From positions 22,707,397 to 22,771,396 of the forward strand of contig NC_052405.1 of assembly GCF_009389715.1 (NCBI RefSeq): DNA of 64,000 nucleotides, read 5' to 3'. The stretch is from Phoenix dactylifera (lineage: Eukaryota > Streptophyta > Magnoliopsida > Arecales > Arecaceae). The position numbers and the translations under genes are program-made. Shown piece after piece: positions 62,977 through 64,000 of the stretch; position 1 is the first letter of the stretch, and each line of letters starts with the position of its first letter. A model generated the notes under the pieces. That model was not told where the DNA came from. It was given only the letters and a program-made list of their open reading frames with translations, and ran no database searches.

Positions 62977-63999
62977 TCATACATTGCTTCTTTTGAATTG
63001 ATTTAATTCTTTTTGCATAGCATTTATCCAATTTACGTCTTTTTCAGCTTCTTCATAATTATTAGGTTCTATTTGTGAAACAAAAGCAAGATAGTCATTT
63101 ATATTTCTAAGAGAGGATCGAGTTCTTATCTCTTGAGATAGATCACCTATGATTAAGTCTTTAGGATGCCCACGTGCATACCTCCATCCCTTTTGCAAGT
63201 CTTGAGAGTGTGGTGGTACATGATCGTCCTCTTTATCTTGATTTGGTACGTCATTTAGATTCAATTTTTCCAACTCAAGAATTCCTGCATCATCATCAGA
63301 AGTATTTTCTCTCCTAGGAGACTCGCTATCAGACTCATCAAAAATGATATGAATTGACTCTTCAACTACAATTGTTCTTTTGTTGAATACTCTGTATGCC
63401 CTGCTAGATGTAGAGTATCCTAAAAAGATACATTCATCTGACTTGGCATCAAATTTACTTAGATTCTCCTTGCCATTGTTCAAAATGAAGCATCTACATC
63501 TAAATACTCTAAGATATTTAGCAGTTGGCTTCCTATTCTTCCAAAGTTCATAAGGAGTTTTCTTAGTTATAGGTCTTATTAAAACATGATTTAAAATATG
63601 GCAAGCAGTACTTACAGCTTCAGCCCAAAAGTACTTTGGAAGATTTGACTCACACAACATCGTGCGTGCCATTTCTGCCAAGGTCCTATTTTTTCTTTCA
63701 ATAACCCCATTTTGTTGAGGCATTCTAGGTGCTGAAAATTGATGGAAGATACCATTTTCATTACAAAATTCTTCAAAGTGTTTATTTTCAAATTCAGTTC
63801 CATGATCACTTCGAATTGCAATCAAGGTGAGCTTTTTTTCAGTTATGATATTTTTATAATATTTCAAGAATGCTGAAAATGCTTCACTCTTATGTGCAAG
63901 AAATGAAACCCATGTATATCTTGAGAAATCATCTACTATGACTAGTTCATACTTTTTTCCTCCTAGACTTGCAGTTCTAGTAGGCCCAAATAGATCCAT
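62977..63999 (-). pseudogene. SIRE-like pol: integrase core, runs off right edge
   Basis: This open stretch of 340 residues enters from outside the window, so its start is not here. Catalytic Asp residues are in HMDLFGP-type MDLFGPTRT and RSDHGTEF, and Glu in GVIERKNR; KKTPYELWKNRKP and DECIFLGYS follow. This is the rve integrase that inserts the element copy. It passes into a linker with many acidic residues toward the RT. Stops lie just downstream. Confidence 0.9.
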
Positions 64000-64000
64000 G

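Overview
The window is nuclear DNA of a flowering plant. It shows GT-AG introns up to about 5.6 kb, plant-only gene families, and plant LTR retrotransposons, LINEs, an Au-type SINE, hAT and Mutator elements. The repeat content and large introns suggest a monocot, perhaps a palm, but I cannot prove the species. There are no operons, CRISPR arrays or rRNA genes. Everything was read by eye, so homology statements are recognition of family motifs, not database hits.

Layout. 1-3150: the 5' part of a minus-strand Ty1/copia element that runs off the left edge. 3870-7060: plus-strand debris (copia RNase H with its 3' LTR, an L1-type LINE 3' end, a copia RT piece). 8438-14272: a two-exon minus-strand gene encoding a small acidic protein, its last exon apparently frameshifted; its 5.6 kb intron holds repeats. 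14698-21086: a complete but mutated minus-strand Ty1/copia element with two LTRs, PBS, PPT and the 5-bp target duplication TAGGA. 21100-22340: a gypsy-type remnant. 24039-33498: the best gene of the window, a nine-exon C2/VASt/GRAM membrane-contact protein of 1040 residues, whose first intron carries a hAT element and a GTAC-rich repeat. 34438-34950: a small PB1-domain gene. 37230-38330: possible plant-mobile-domain-like debris. 43080-45560: a nest of repeats in an RTE-type LINE. 46981-47139: an Au-like SINE. 48334-48798: an intact four-helix membrane protein gene (minus). 50690-53345: a decayed Mutator transposase (minus). 54390-64000: the 3' part of a large SIRE-like copia element (minus) that carries an extra ORF of the plant transposon (Transposase_32-like) family between pol and the 3' LTR. 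That ORF is split by a 2.97 kb solo gypsy LTR.

Only three genes look intact and host-derived: the C2-GRAM protein, the PB1 protein and the four-helix membrane protein. The acidic protein gene is a fourth candidate with a damaged tail. They have no evident functional link and are islands in transposon-rich DNA. The most unusual signals are an array of about twenty GGGGTCGAC-type units with 21-bp spacing inside the SIRE-like LTR and again ahead of its extra ORF, and a family of GTAC-rich repeats, one copy of which has a clear 10-bp target-site duplication.
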